Position numbers and translations under genes: made by a program. A stretch of DNA of 64,000 bases, taken from contig JAOTON010001814.1 of NCBI GenBank assembly GCA_034440635.1, positions 1,612,001 through 1,676,000 of the forward strand. The letters run 5' to 3'. The stretch comes from Lepas anatifera. Taxonomy: Eukaryota; Arthropoda; Thecostraca; Lepadidae. The first letter of the stretch is position 1; each line of letters starts with the position of its first letter. The notes beneath the pieces are model-generated. The model saw nothing but the letters and a program-made list of their open reading frames with translations. It did not search any database and was not told where the DNA came from. Shown piece by piece: positions 32,798-45,300 of this stretch.

Positions 32798-34211
32798 TCG
32801 GGCTGCTCTGCATTGTTTCTGTCACAGTCAGCCGCGGCGACTGGCCTTCGCCGGGCGAGCTTAACAAAGCTCATCTGTCAGTGTTCAGTCCGCTGGTGGC
32901 GGTGGAGAGGCCTGGTCGGTAACGCTGATTAATGTCCAGGACAGTAGCCAGGGCAGCTGGTGGCTGATGCACATGAATCTGATGCCTCGGGCTGCTGAAA
33001 CTGTCCACGAAATTATCGTAAGAAGATGAAAAACGACGCATACTGCTTGTCACCGCCGGGACTGAGAAATCCCAGGCGTCTCGGTATCCTCAGATATGAT
33101 TGAGGACGGCCGCACTAACGGAGTCGAAAGTGGGGACATGATTAAGTTTCTCAGGAAGAGTGAATTCTACAAGAATAATTTTGGTATCAATCGAAACATC
33201 TTTTCTCACATATTGCGTGTACAACTTAAAGTTGTCAAGACATGACCACAGCGGGCATGGCTGTCAGGTATTTGACACCAGGTCAGCAACAAAAATAAGG
33301 ATATTTACATACGGTAATAAGATGGGTTTGGATGGATGCTCTAGGTAATGGCCAGTCGCCTAAAACGTATACGCATGATACGCTAGACATTTAAGACGTT
33401 ATTGAACCCTGGTTTGAATTGAAGAGAGGGAGAGGGAAGGGGTATGCCCAGGTGCTCCAGCACGTCGCGCTTACGAGTAATGATTACGTATTGGGGGAAG
33501 AAAATGGCTCCACCACAGGGATATTTGTGATTGGAAGCTTCCAAACATATTATCACCAGAACATATACATAAGATAGAATATTGGTCGACTAAGCGAGTT
33601 GGCACATGACAGCACACACTCACACGTGTGAACAGGTATTTTACATCAAGTGACTATCCGGGCAAACTGCTTTCCCTATCTCCATTAGACTGTAGAGCAG
33701 CCCTATTGGCTATCTTTTCCAAATAGCTTCTCAATTTATTCAGCATGTCACTTCTTGAAGCCTGAATAAAGTTCCACAGTATTAAACCATTGTTAAATTA
33801 AAGGCATGAACATAGATAAAAATAGTTTATATTTGAGCATCATGGGATGGTGATTGTCAAGCACAATTTGCATGGATAATTGGGTGTCATTTTTACAGCA
33901 AATTGATTGGTTTTCCCATCCTGTAACCACTGCACGTTTCACAATTTATTGAGTGAAGCGGTCAACGGCAATTATTTAAAAATACCAGTTGACAAGCAGT
34001 GCTATCAAGTACCTATTTAATTACTTGTAATCAATGCACTGCACTTTAGCCGTGCCCCGGCCCACCTCCCTCCGCTCCTCCAGGCATATTTTGCCGACGG
34101 CCGCCGCCCCCGACCGGCAGCGCGCGCGACATGCCCTTGTATAATATGTCGCCACCACCATTGCCGCGGCGTGACGCAGCTGAAACTTGCAGGACATGTA
34201 GACTATACATG
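32798..34211. other. No gene seen
   Basis: Mixed sequence. The minus-strand frames at 32871-33053 and 34021-34267 have no recognisable family; the latter is a short GC-rich island at 34040-34170 next to the TACGTA repeat. Confidence 0.45.
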
Positions 34212-34875
34212 GGTTGCGGACCAAAGTACGTAAGGAAGAAGTTCGTATGCCTAAAGTACGTACGCAAAAGTACGTATGGCTAAAGTACGTATAGAAAAAG
34301 TACGTACGTGTATAATAATCGTAATGGAAAAAGTTTGTATGGAAAAAGTTCGTACGGTTTAAAGTACGTAGGGGTAAAATGTTCGTAATGGAAAAAGTTC
34401 GTATGGAAAAAGTTCGTACGGGTTAAAGTACGTAGGGGTAAAATGTTCGTAACGGAAAAAGTTCGTATGGAAAATTTTCGTACGGGTTAAAGTACGTAGG
34501 GATAAAATGTTCGTAATGTAAAAAGTTCGTATAGAAAAAGTTCGTACGGGTTAAAGTACGTAGGGTGGGGTAAATGTTGTAATGTAAAAAGTTGATGGAA
34601 AAAGTTCGTACGGGTTAAAGTACGTAGGGGTAAATCCGAGTGGGTTGCGGACCAAAGTACGTAAGGAAGAAGTTCGTATGCCTAAAGTACGTACGCAAAA
34701 GTACGTATGGCTAAAGCACGTATAGATAAAGTATGTACGTGTATAATAATCGTAATGGAAAAAGTTCGTATGGATAAAGTTCGTACGGGTTAAAGTACGT
34801 AGGGGTAAAATGATCGTAATGTAAAAAGTTCGTACGGGTTAAAGTACGTAGGGGTAAAATGTTCGTAATGGCGGT
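34212..34875. repeat. TACGTA-rich tandem repeat with higher-order period (~430 bp)
   Basis: Short degenerate units of about 15 bp (AAAAAGTTCGTATGG, TTAAAGTACGTAGGGG) form ~60-bp blocks. A larger segment starting GGGTTGCGGACCAAAGTACG and running through GTACGTGTATAATAATCG occurs at 34211 and again at 34642, giving a second-order period near 431 bp. Many units contain the palindromes TACGTA or GTAC. Non-coding. Confidence 0.9.
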
Positions 34876-36540
34876 GCCGGGTTAAGGTAATCAATCACCT
34901 GCCGCATCTCGCCGGGCTTTCAAATAGCTTGAGCGCAATATTGCCTCCCTCCCGAACTCGACATAGTTATTGAGAATTGCCGTTATTGTTCTGTTGTAAC
35001 ATTTATATGATATAATTTCGGGAATGCGGCCGCTTTACGATGACGAGAACATGTTGCTTTCGGTCATATGCGGAGCTTAGTAGGACATTCGTAGGCATGT
35101 AATTTGTACCATTGTCCTTCTTACTCGTCTAACACCTCCATCTCAGAAAAAACGAGGGCCTGCAACGATCTCGGCGAATTTGCAGATCGTGCTCGGCGAA
35201 AAACTTTGGCTTGGACCTGGGTTCGAGCCCAGGTCGGGGGCACATAAAGCCTCAGCAGCAGCAGTGCCCTAAAACTCCAATTATCATCAGAACCCAGGTC
35301 GGCGGCAAACATGGCTAAAATCTTTAACTATTCCTAAAAAAATTACATGGGCTCCGCTTATCGGACCCCAGAAATGGAAATGGGGCAGAGTGAGTGTTCC
35401 TCTGATACCACTTTGGAAGCCTATCATTAAAAAAATTCGACCGGTTTAAAAATTATTTCACCATTCGACGCGCTGTTAAATTCTCTAAAATGTGGCCGAT
35501 TGCCGTGTTTTGGCCAAGAGCGGTTCTCTCGTTATCCCGGAAAAATAGATGGAAGAGTCTCCGAGGCCCATCCAGAGCGCCGGTTAACACGCAGAGTAGA
35601 ATAAATGATGTGTTTACTCAAGGCATATCAGTCCGTGAAAGTCAGTCCGCGTCTCCCCCTCCGCTACATGCGATATCGCAGTGTCGCCAACTATGGGACG
35701 TAAGTCACCTGAGCAGCTCGAGTGCATCTTGCGTTGGCCCGTGACAGTGGGAACGACGAGGAAATTCGATTCCTGATTGGATCCCTAGGACACTTCAGAA
35801 CTCTGATGGTTACAGCGACCGAGTTCATCTGGAAGAAAAAATCTGACAGGCATTCACCACACATGGTATGACTTGTGATATGCAGCAAAACAGGATTCTA
35901 AAGTATCGTATTTTGCTGTCTCGGCATTGCGTGAAAGAACTAGAATAAATGTCGGAATCCCGGGATTACGACACGAGAGCCTTAATCCCGGGCTTCGGGC
36001 TTTTTGAAAATAGCAGGATCCCAATCCCGAGATTGGCATACCTACCTAGCAGGCGCATTTCTTGTGTAATAAATGTTTAGTTGTCGGCAGTCCCTCCGGA
36101 TATTCGGATAACACTCAACATAATAGTCAATACAAAAATTGAGACGGTTATAGTGTTTTTAAATCTTTTAAACTAATTTCAGCACTTCTGAGAACTTATT
36201 ATAGCATCGATCTCTGATAGTCCACTCATGTTGATCACTCTGGGCCGATCCATGCCTCCATTCCGTAAGCCACTGCGTTGTGTTAGCACCGCAGCGCCAG
36301 CGGCTTGGTTGGAGCTACAACCCGAGTCGTGATATGTCATCTGGAGCACGGGACTGCAAGTGCACGCAAGCTATTTTGACTTGCCCTTGTAGAGCTCATC
36401 CTGGGGAATCGATTGATGGAAGTTTTATGCAGGGCCGATGCTGGCCAAGTTTTAAATCCCTCTCTTTGTATTTGAAAATCAAACAGTTTTTTTAGCATGT
36501 GGAGAGAATGGTCTATAAAATATACTGCACTGGCAAGTAG
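34876..36540. other. No gene seen; isolated tRNA-like T-arm at ~35213
   Basis: Mostly unremarkable sequence. CCTGGGTTCGAGCCCAGG at 35216-35233 folds like a tRNA T-arm with a B-box, but no A box or acceptor stem is found upstream, so it is at most a tRNA/SINE scrap. No gene-like frame. Confidence 0.45.
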
Positions 36541-36559
36541 CACTGGTGCAGGGGTCCCG

Positions 36560-38598
36560 TCTCGAGTACACAATCTGAACCGTTTGAGCAAAGCCGTTAT
36601 TCGCCGAGACTCGCGCCATTTTTTAGAATGAAATTCTACAAAAGGGTCGTGGTAGGTTTTGGCAGCTTTTGCGACCCATCTTGGGCAAAAAAACAGTACC
36701 CTTTGATATGACCCCGGATGCACTCAACGACTATTACGTTTCGGTTGGACCAAACATCGCGGCCTCTATTCCCACTCCACCGACCCCCGTTCCAGTGCGA
36801 CTGCCTCGCGTCACCACGTCCACATTCACCGTCCAGTCCATCGACATACAGACTCTGCACGTCACACTTTTCAGCATGAAGCCGTCCAACAACACCGGAA
36901 GTGATGGTCTGAGCATAGTTATGTTCTCAACATTATTTTCTTCTTTTGGATTTTTGCTTTTGGACATAATTAACTCGAGTCTTGTCACTGGCCAAATTCC
37001 CTCCGAATGGAAACGTGCGCTGATAACCCCCATTCCAAAAGTTAAAACTCCAGCTGGACCGGCCGACACAAGACCAATCACTATATTGCCACCACCGATG
37101 AAACTGATAGAAAAAGTCGTTCAAAATCAATTAGTTAACTACCTCGAAAACAACCAACTATTTTCGGATACTCCGCATGGTTATAGACAAAATTTGTCTA
37201 CTGAGTCTGCCTTAAACGTCATCACCGACCATGTTTTTCGGGCGATTGATTCAGGCGAAATTACAATTCTAGCTCTTTTGGATTTATCCAAGATGTTCGA
37301 TGTCATCCCACACCAAATATTACTCCAAAAGCTAGACCTCTATGGCATTGATACACTTTGGTTCGAAAACTACCTGAGAGGTCATACCCAACAAGTTCAG
37401 CTCAAATCTTCCGTCACTGGTGCAGTAATACGATCTGGCTAAAAAAACAATAGCATAGGAATTTTTCAAGCTGGGGAGCCTCTCTTGCGTGCTATGCCTC
37501 CTCTTCATCAACGACCTTTCTCTCCACGTCGAAGACGACGTGGTCATCACGCAATTCGCAGATGACACATCAGTTCGAATAACTGGTAAGAACCAAGACT
37601 TGCAAAATCTTATTCGGCGAGCGGAAATTGCACTAGATTCTCTTCTTCAATGGAAATTGCACTAGATTCTGTGCCAACGGAATGAAAGTGAACACCGCCA
37701 AATATCAGATGATGATTCTAGGAACAAAAACGATGCTACGAAATTTTCCCCCAGTTACTCTTAAATTCAGAAACTCAACTATCAACGACTCAAAAGTAGT
37801 AAGTCCTGGAGTATTACCTGATCGTCACCTAAATTTTGAACAACACGTAAATTCGGTCCAAAACAAATGTAACGGCCTTCTAATCGCATTGACTCACGTT
37901 CGGCATGTTGTGCCGGCTCAGCTGATGCCCCAAATCGTCCAATCTCTAGTTCTGTCTGTTGTTCGTTACTGTATGTGCGTTTACGGCTCATGTAACCCTA
38001 CTCAGATTCGCAAAATTAAAAAAAAATCATCAACTTCTGCGCCCGGGTTATCACTGGACGTCGGAAACACGACCACATTTTCGATGTTGTTGAGCGGCTG
38101 AAGTGGCTGGACGCAAACAGCCTCATTCACTATCACACACTTCCCTCACTTCACAAAACCATTCGCACTGGCACTCCACCATACATAGCTAACACCATAG
38201 GCCCACCACGCAACACCGTTCACAACCACGCGACACGCCGGTCAGCGGAGCTGTCCCTCCCGCGGATCCGGACTGAAGCCGGGTGGCGTAGGCTGGCCTA
38301 CCGGGGGCAGCTCTGCTGAACGAGCTGGACGTAGGAGAAGACGTGCCTTTTAAGGCAACTGTAAGATGCATGCTGCTGGATTGACAGATGAGAGAGTTAC
38401 AGTGATCGTTTTTGTTTTAAGTATGATTTTATGTGTCATTTTTCTCTGCATGCATGATTTTATCTGTCTTTTATCCCAAGTTTTTATCTTATCTTAAGTG
38501 TTGCCTTCTTTTAATGACTGACATGGAAACACGAAAAGCTACCCCATTGTTTTTACATCGTGTGGATTTTTTCTTAAAATACTGAACTGAACTGAACA
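36560..38598 (+). pseudogene. CR1-like LINE, RT and 3' end, 5'-truncated
   Basis: Coding starts near 36565 (LSKAVIRRDSRHF, later LRPILGKKTVPFDMTPDAL). The main frame is 36669-37439, with SNNTGSDGLSIVMF, IPSEWKRALITPIPK, DTRPITILP and ALLDLSKMFDVIPHQIL. After a TAA at 37440 and a frameshift, FINDLSLHVEDD and ITQFADDTSVRI (Asp pair near 37561) follow. Then come KVNTAKYQMMILG, the thumb, and INFCARVITGRRKHDHIFDVVERLKWL near 38030, ending at VPFKATVRCMLLD and a TGA at 38381. The 3' UTR ends in the short repeat ACTGAACTGAACTGAAC (about 38582-38598), the microsatellite-type tail usual for CR1/L2-group LINEs. An endonuclease domain was not found. Confidence 0.85.
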
Positions 38599-40295
38599 CA
38601 AAAATGGTATTACCATAATTTGACCCGTTCTTGCTTTTATGGTGGATTTTAAGCATGTTGAAATGTATGTAGTTTTCGCGGCTGATCTTTGGTCTGCGGT
38701 TCGCGCCCGAGCGCTTGTTTCAAGCAACTCTACAAGAACTTTCAGAGCACGGTTCGGGTTTTCCGTGCCTGTTTCAAATGCGGAGAAGAATTATTCATCG
38801 GGACATGAGCTAAAGAAGTGTTTTAAAAGTTGCATTCTCAAAATATTGGCCACGGATAGAGGCATTTAGGGCCTATGTGCGTCGGCTCCATAGACTCGTC
38901 CGCAGAAGCTCCAATGAACACTGTTGACGGCGCTTCAGGCGAATCCGAAGCCGGTGGGGACCAGCTGAATGATATCTGTAGAGTATCTGTAGTTGATTCT
39001 CTATTTAAGAAGTACAGGCCGCGGCGCTCACAAAGGTACACCAGAAACAATGTGAGAAGGCTCCAAAGTGACAATAGAGGACTAGACTCTACCCGCTAGA
39101 AAATGGCACAATCAAGCTATGGCAAATATTTCGAAGACTTGATGGCGCAGCTAAAAGAAAGAAGATTTTAACATGCCCTCTGAAGGGCTCTTTTCGCTAT
39201 GACGCACTGCAAAGACCCTTGCGGCGGCGTTGGTGGTGCACTCAAAGGGCTGGCTTCGAAGGAAAATTTTCACAGGGCACCATGATCGGCATTTCGGAAG
39301 GAAAATCCTGCAAACCTCATTAGATATTTTTACAGTTGACGGCCATAAACGAGGGGAAGAGATATAGTCAAGGCGATGATCTAGCAGCCGTCGTTAGTTC
39401 CCGAGACCAGAAGGTTGGATGCGACTGGCCCGTCCAGAACGGTCGCAGCTTTATGCGTGGAACATCTTTTCAAGGAGTGGTGATGTCAAGGATGTGATGG
39501 TGATTCCTGGAAAACAGCCATTCGCTGTAGTCATATGTTATTACGACTTGCTTGACGAACAAGTGCAAAGTTAAAATACACGAGACACCAGTGTTTTACA
39601 CTTGGGGGTGCTTCGGTGGAGAGAAGTGTTTCCAATTTCGGAACCCAGACCGTTATAGGTAGGTACATAAGAATATTAAATTTAGCCACTGAACTTAAAT
39701 AAACTATGAAAAAGTAATGACAAAAACCATAGGAACATTTAAATCGGCACGCAAATCAAATCATACTGATGGAAGCTATTCGGCAAACGAACGTTTGCTT
39801 CTGTCCTCGCAGCCAATTTTTCAGCGTTGACTAGAACTGTTGAGAAGTCGTCACGCTCTTGAAGTTCGTCTTTCCACCATCTCCATCAAATCGTTTTGGC
39901 CGCACTTCATGAGGCGGCGGCAGCCAGCATACAACACTTCGGAACATGGCTATTCATATGGCGAAAATATAGCGAGGACCTTCGAGATCAAAGTCCAGGT
40001 AATAAAACAATCCTCAACAATAATGAGACATATCCAAAATTCCACAACTACATTTTGAATCAAATCACACGGGTACAGGTCAGTCGGCAGGCAAATATCA
40101 GTTTATAGCCTCAGGGCATATTTCGGCTGCAAAGACTAGAGACAAAGGATCCCATACTTGTCCTTACAGTTATAAAAGTATTTACAATGATATTCCTTGG
40201 TTCGCAAAATACACATGCATGGTCATTTTGCACTGGGATTTTGGAAAAATCGGTTCAGGTAATATCGGTCGGAATTATGTCTTTGACAAAGTATT
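38599..40295. other. No recognised gene
   Basis: Frames at 38639-38869, 38875-39099 and 39840-40108 (plus strand) are 70-76 codons. None shows a known domain. IVLAALHEAAAASIQHFGTW at 39890-39950 looks compositionally protein-like, but nothing supports an exon. Confidence 0.4.
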
Positions 40296-40439
40296 GACTG
40301 GCCTGCCCCCTCGAATCCTGGATAAAGAATGCACTTCAATTATATATTCGGCACAGCCCTCCGTCAGAAACAGGTAAGTCAAATCCCAAATTCTCGGTCA
40401 TAGTGTAGCCAGACCTCGAATTCGAGGAGACAGGGCAGT
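40296..40439 (+). mobile_element. Single-arm relative of the palindromic MITE
   Basis: It begins GACTGGCCTGCCCCCTCGAA. It then has the block TATATTCGGCACAGCCC with CGTCAG, then TAGTGTAGCCAGACCTCGAA, and ends TTCGAGGAGACAGGGCAGT. Only one long arm is kept; the other is reduced to the terminal ~20 bp. It confirms the terminal sequence of 28022-28304. Confidence 0.8.
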
Positions 40440-41209
40440 ATATACATTGTCAAATTATGATCATGCTCCTCGCCTCAGGACACCAATACCAATCAGAATT
40501 ATGTTTTTATTCGACCTCAGCCCCTCCGCTCAAGGTCAAAACTCATTTAGAGGCTACAGACAGAAATTAAGTTTATATCGTCGACCAATTAATGACACAA
40601 TTTCCATTGTATTATTTTGATTCAAACCAGAGTTGTTTTTGTTTAATGATGACCATGCCGGCCAATTGTGCAGCCTAAGATGAACTCTAACCTATACCTC
40701 AAGTCAATGTATCTATGCGAATATATGTATGCTGTTTTGTATTGTTATTGTTGTGGCGCCAAATTGCTTTTCGCTTCTGCCAATCTCGAAGTGTATGTGC
40801 CCTCACAAAGTGTGAGAATGGAAGAAAATAAATATATCTATCTATCATCTATCTAAGTCACAGACGATTAAGATTTGGGCAGTGGTGCTACTTCTGTGGG
40901 CCAATTATACCTTTTTACCAGCTTCGGAGGCTATGAAAACATTTGGTGGACGATTTTGCACAGAACAGCCCTTATGCGAGTATATTCTGCAGACAAATCG
41001 AATAAACGATACAAGATGATTATTAGTGCCAGTGAAGTGATTTTTTGCATGTTTTTCAACTGCATCTAAATGTGGAGATTTTGTGTTCTTGCCTCTAGCT
41101 TTTCCCGTGATAATTTCTTTCTTTGTAACAAGATGGCTCGCAGGACAACAGTGCAGCTCCTTTCGCCAGCCCACGCGTTTGGAACCTGTAGCGGCGCGAA
41201 GGAACTCAC
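40440..41209. other. Intronic sequence, probable intron 2 of the M13-like gene
   Basis: AT-rich sequence directly downstream (minus strand) of the donor site at 41209-41204. A (TATC)n-like tract lies at 40836-40856. No further exon was recognised here or at lower coordinates. Confidence 0.45.
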
Positions 41210-41369
41210 TGTGGTGCAGGTGGTCCAGGTTGTGGTCGTAGGGAAAGATGACGTCACTATCCAGTCTGGACATCAGGAAGAGAAGCAGTATGCAGATGGC
41301 GGCCAGAATCAGACAGAAGAGGGCCAGCACCTTCTCCAGTGTGCTGCGGCTCTCCCAAATAGACCGGCC
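41210..41369 (-). CDS. M13 peptidase-like (neprilysin/ECE), exon with membrane anchor
   Basis: Minus-strand exon of 160 bp. Acceptor: a pyrimidine tract TGTGCTCCTTCCTTCAG immediately before 41369. Donor: GTGAGT starting at 41209. It encodes GRSIWESRSTLEKVLALF, a hydrophobic stretch through about residue 34 (CLILAAICILLLFLM), then an acidic/His-rich juxtamembrane part ending LDHLHH, 53 codons plus one base (phase 1). The R-S-x-L-E-K motif directly before a single membrane anchor is how neprilysin and endothelin-converting enzymes start; these type II zinc peptidases cleave small peptides outside the cell. Codon use is strongly C/G-ending, unlike surrounding repeats. It joins in phase with 53564-53662. 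The catalytic HExxH exons are not seen in the window. Confidence 0.62.
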
Positions 41370-41905
41370 CTGAAGGAAGGAGCACACATCACCCTGAAGC
41401 CAATCAACAGGTCAGTCATTTCAGTGTGCAACTGCATTTGAGCGGCCGTTTGTGCGTCCGTCCGCAGTTCTTCAGAACACACATCTCGGCTACTACTCTA
41501 AATCAGCTGCAGCCACAAACGCCAAAATACTGCCGACCAATACGTGGCCCATACTCAGCTGTCCCTTCAAGCCGGCCCTCACTGTGGCATAGAGGGATAT
41601 ATTCCTATGTCATACTCGAGAGGCGCCACACTCATTTCCGTGGAATTCCGCATACCATGAAAAGAAAACGCGGTAGTGACGGTGCGGCACCGACGGATAG
41701 CGCGGACAACGCTGTCGACTTCTCCGGACAGTGACAGAGACCTCTGTCGGGTTCTGGAGAACCCTGGGAATTCTGACAGAGTTACAACAGCTGGGTGTTT
41801 TGATTCTGTGAGACCAAAGGTTTCTACCGAAATGTCATCCCGTGGCACTGTCCCTAATATGCCAATGCGCCGCCTGTCCCCATTGCAAGGCGTGTTATTT
41901 TACGG
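41370..41905. other. Intron 1 sequence, no element recognised
   Basis: Mixed sequence with frames on both strands (41426-41734, 41579-41848) that do not resemble known proteins. It lies in the proposed first coding intron of the M13-like gene. Confidence 0.4.
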
Positions 41906-41906
41906 T

Positions 41907-43120
41907 TAAGCCGATTTAAATCTAATTTCTTTCCCCTTCGCCCAGATGAGGGTTTTTTAGACCCCCTCGGCTTTTTCCGAAGTGGTGAAAAAACAGAAGC
42001 GCACAGCGCCACCAAACTTAGTCTAGCTGTTTCCCTAATATTTTTACATCTTTCCTGAAAATTTTAGCTCAAGGTCACATCAGGTCAGTTCACCAGGCCA
42101 GGTGCATTGACCTCACCTAAAAAAGCTTAGGACTGCATAACTAAAAAGAGGGTGAATCGAATAAGTTGAAACTCATACCACATAATGGGCCCACCAGGAG
42201 CTACAATATATGTTCCGGGATTTTTTATATTGGTGACCTCAGGCCATGTACAAAGCATGACCTCATTGCAAATGTATGAGGGAAATCACGAAATGAGCTT
42301 GTCTCAGTAAGTATGGATGGAATAAACTTCAAATATCGGTTAGGACGTGCTCTTAGCCCAATTATGAAGTCTATATCAATATTTTTTACCTGTGGCCTTT
42401 GGAAGGTCACCTAAGTTCCAATAAACATTTTTCGGTGTTTTACTCTATAACGTTGGAATAAAGAAAGATAGAGCTTTTATAGTGTCACCGTAGTGTTTGT
42501 ATGGTCACTGCAAGTCAAATGATACACAACATTACTACACCAGGTCAAGTTGGGTCAAACCGTTGACCTGGGTCAAGCCAATTTTTAACTGGACCTGGCA
42601 TACAAATTTTACATATTATTCGATTCGTATTGACGGATGATTGCAATGGTGCATCAACTATGGCTTTATCTGGCCCGGTCTGGAAGTTATTAGCAAAAAA
42701 GGAAACGCCCTTATGCATGGGTGGCTATAGACATTCCCAAAATCATTCCCAATGTTCAGTGACCTGCAACTCCCTAGGTTTTGACCTGACTCGAAAATCA
42801 TTGCCACTGCAATGAAAAAGAAACTCAAGAGCTTTCGATTGGTATTTAAAAATTGTTTCTAGCTATCTTTGTTTCTGAGATAAATGAGGTCTTCTTAGTG
42901 CACCTCATGTTAGCGATTTTGACCTATTTTTACCTCTGGTGACCTTGGTAATGACCTGACCGGAAAAATGACCTTAGTATTTTCGATACCATTTTTTGGA
43001 GAGCTTTCGATTGCTGTTTTGCGCTTTTTCTACCTCTCTTAGTTTTTTAGATCGTGCGGGTCTTTTTTGACCCCCTCCAGGGCGAAGGTGGCTCGTACCC
43101 GCCACCGGGGCAAGGGTTAA
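41907..43120 (+). mobile_element. piggyBac-like element, GGTCTTTTAGACC type, second copy
   Basis: It parallels 31607-32793 over its length, from CCCCTTCGCCCAGATGAGGG near 41933 to CCACCGGGGCAAGGG followed by TTAA at 43117-43120. The left TTAA is displaced or mutated (candidates at 41906 and 41916). Palindromes: AGGGTTTTTTAGACCCCC left and CGGGTCTTTTTTGACCCCC right, both with changes. The interior keeps the AGGTCA/TGACCT hexamers and the ATTCGATTCG block. Non-coding. Confidence 0.82.
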
Positions 43121-44205
43121 ACAGATCGCCCATTCGCTCGATTGAGGTTCCACAGCAACTGCTTAGAATGCGTCGCCCGGCAGGAACAGTGACGGTGGCC
43201 TGTTTTTTATGGTTTGTAAAATAATAAGACACCGTATTACTTAGTTCGCTCGTCATCGACTTATGACTTGTCACCAGCGAGCTGCCGCGGTAATGGAACA
43301 TGCACTTATCCAGCCATCAAAGTCCATCCACCCTGCCTCTCGGACTTCCAGCCGACTCCAAGTCTTGCCGTGATCGAAAAATGACCGGTACATTTGCTTA
43401 CAATCAGCCTCGCTCCAGAAATCTGCCTCAAGTCAACTGTCAAGTCAACTCAAGTCAAGTCAACCGCTTCGCTCCAGCATTTTTTCAGCCCGAAACGTTT
43501 TTTTATCTTTTACCCACTTTCTATTTCATAGGTAGGCAGGAGTGCCCTTCCTTACCCGTGGGACCAAACTACGAGGTTTCCATTGAACAATTTAGGACAC
43601 GTTTATCAGTATTGTGTTTGTAGGTCGCACCACTCCCCGCTCTATTTTTATCACGCCTCTGCAGACAAACAAACAGAAGTTAGTGGTTCCCCGAGTCACC
43701 CTCGAAAAAATAGTTGGTCTAGTAACATTCGAGAGTGAATTGGGTCCTTCATAATGCAAGTTAGTGGGTTAATGCAATAGAAAGTAAAAAACCTCCAACT
43801 GTGCTGAAAAAGACAAGTCACACAATGGTGCGAAAGCAAAGATAAGAACACAAAGAGATGATAGATTAATTGCCCACTCTAAAATGTAGACTGAGATTGC
43901 AATAACCTTCCTCCTGGGATCGATACAGATTAATCAAGTGTTCCGACACATTTTCAATGCAGCCCTTTGTAATCGTACATCATAAAGATTTGGAAAAATT
44001 GATCAAAATATTTAGTTCTAGACATTCAGGGCTCAGCATCAGAGTAAAAATGATCTGTAGATGTGAAAATGTTGAGTCAAACGCGTCTTGTTGGAACGAT
44101 GGTATTAAAATAGCAATGAGACAGCAGCTGGCAGCGATTGGTTCACATTTTTTGATACGATAACAATTTTCTGTTCACTAACTACATCATGAAGTTTTAG
44201 CAAGT
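43121..44205. other. Intron 1 sequence, no gene seen
   Basis: A short CAAGTCAACT repeat lies at 43430-43465. The rest shows no recognisable coding or repeat family. Confidence 0.4.
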
Positions 44206-45300
44206 TTAATTCAACAAATAGTCCATTTGTTGGGTGGAAGAAAGGTTTCTGCGAAATAATTCGAATTGCCCTTTTTGAAGCTTAAATAACTTATTTAAAT
44301 GTGTTTGATAATTGTCTCCCCATACAACAGCACCGTAATTGAAGCATGAGAGCACGATATAATTATATAGACACAGCAGTTCCCGAGAATCAACATAGTA
44401 TTTTGCTCTACTCAATAATACCAAATTGCTACTTATCAAAGCTGCCATACCTGCCACGTGTGCAACCTATTATACATGTTCAACCACAAGAATGCCCAAG
44501 TATTTAACCAACTTTTCTCTTACCCGGTGTTCTAACCAATACGCAAGGCGCCGCACGCCTTCGATCTGCCGCAACTACCGGGATTTTCGGTTAGGACATG
44601 AAACGCACTGCCGCAACGCGTCGCACGACGTTGCAACGCGTCGCAGCAAAAGTTGAACAATGTCCAACTTCTGACGCCGAGGGTCTGCGTCAGAAGCCAA
44701 TATCTGTGTTATTTGTAATTTTTAGTCGATAAATGTAATATGTGTCTTAGAATAATAATTCCAATTGAAATCCATGCTGAAAATCCATGGAAACTGGATA
44801 AGGTTACCCTTTTCTCCTAAACCATCCTTTTAATAGTTATTGATGCCAGCTAAGTTTTGATTGCTGGTAAACAACAGTTTGTCGCAACTTGAGCTGCCTG
44901 ATTGCTACCAAAGTTCTTTTCTCTGCCGGCCAAAACCCCAGAATTACCACTCTGCAAACTGACGCCGGCCGTCGCCGACCGTCGCCGACCGTCAGCGACC
45001 GTCAGGTTAGGACACGGGGTTACTATTTCTACCCCATTCAGATATACTTCTAAATAATTAAACCATTTTTGGCATAAGATTTTGGTGGGTTTAGCGATAA
45101 ACGATGTGACTGAAACCTCTTGCTAACTTTAGGCAGAACACGGTTAATTTTTTGCTGCAAAAGCATTGAAATTTGTGCTGTGACTACTGTGGCTGTATCA
45201 TCAGCAAAATTATCAAATGCAGCCTGTTCCAAGACACGGCATAAATCATTTACATACAAATAGGGTATTGTAGTGACGAGCAGGGCCCAAGGCTTCGAAT
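44206..45300 (-). pseudogene. LINE RT fragment (palm-thumb), split by a MITE
   Basis: Minus-strand RT remnants. PYLYVNDLCRVLEQAAFDNF then ADDTATVVTA (about 45290-45170) carries the catalytic FADDT; KRFQSHRLSLNPPKS follows (about 45110-45070). YLEVYLNGVEIV lies next to the MITE boundary. After the MITE (44523-45019) the protein resumes as EKLVKYLGILV and then YIVLSCFNYGAVVWGDNYQ and LNKLFKLQK, a typical RT thumb. It belongs to the CR1/Jockey-like group. Frameshifts and loss of the 5' half make it dead. Confidence 0.8.
44523..45019. mobile_element. PIF/Harbinger-like MITE (497 bp)
   Basis: Ends CCCGGTGTTCTAACCAATAC and, inverted, CCCCGTGTCCTAACCTGACG. A 3-bp TTA duplication flanks it (44520-44522, 45020-45022). 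Removing the element and one TTA restores the reading frame of the surrounding LINE (ending GVEIV and starting EKLVKYLG), which confirms the boundaries. Subterminal GC-rich repeats (CGTCGCCGACCGT) occur at the right end. A 3-bp TTA target and the CCCGGTGT-type end fit PIF/Harbinger. No transposase. Confidence 0.87.

Noticed and set aside
35213..35236. Perfect tRNA T-arm/B-box (CCTGGGTTCGAGCCCAGG)
   Set aside because: No A box, D arm, anticodon arm or acceptor stem could be placed upstream; not a tRNA gene.
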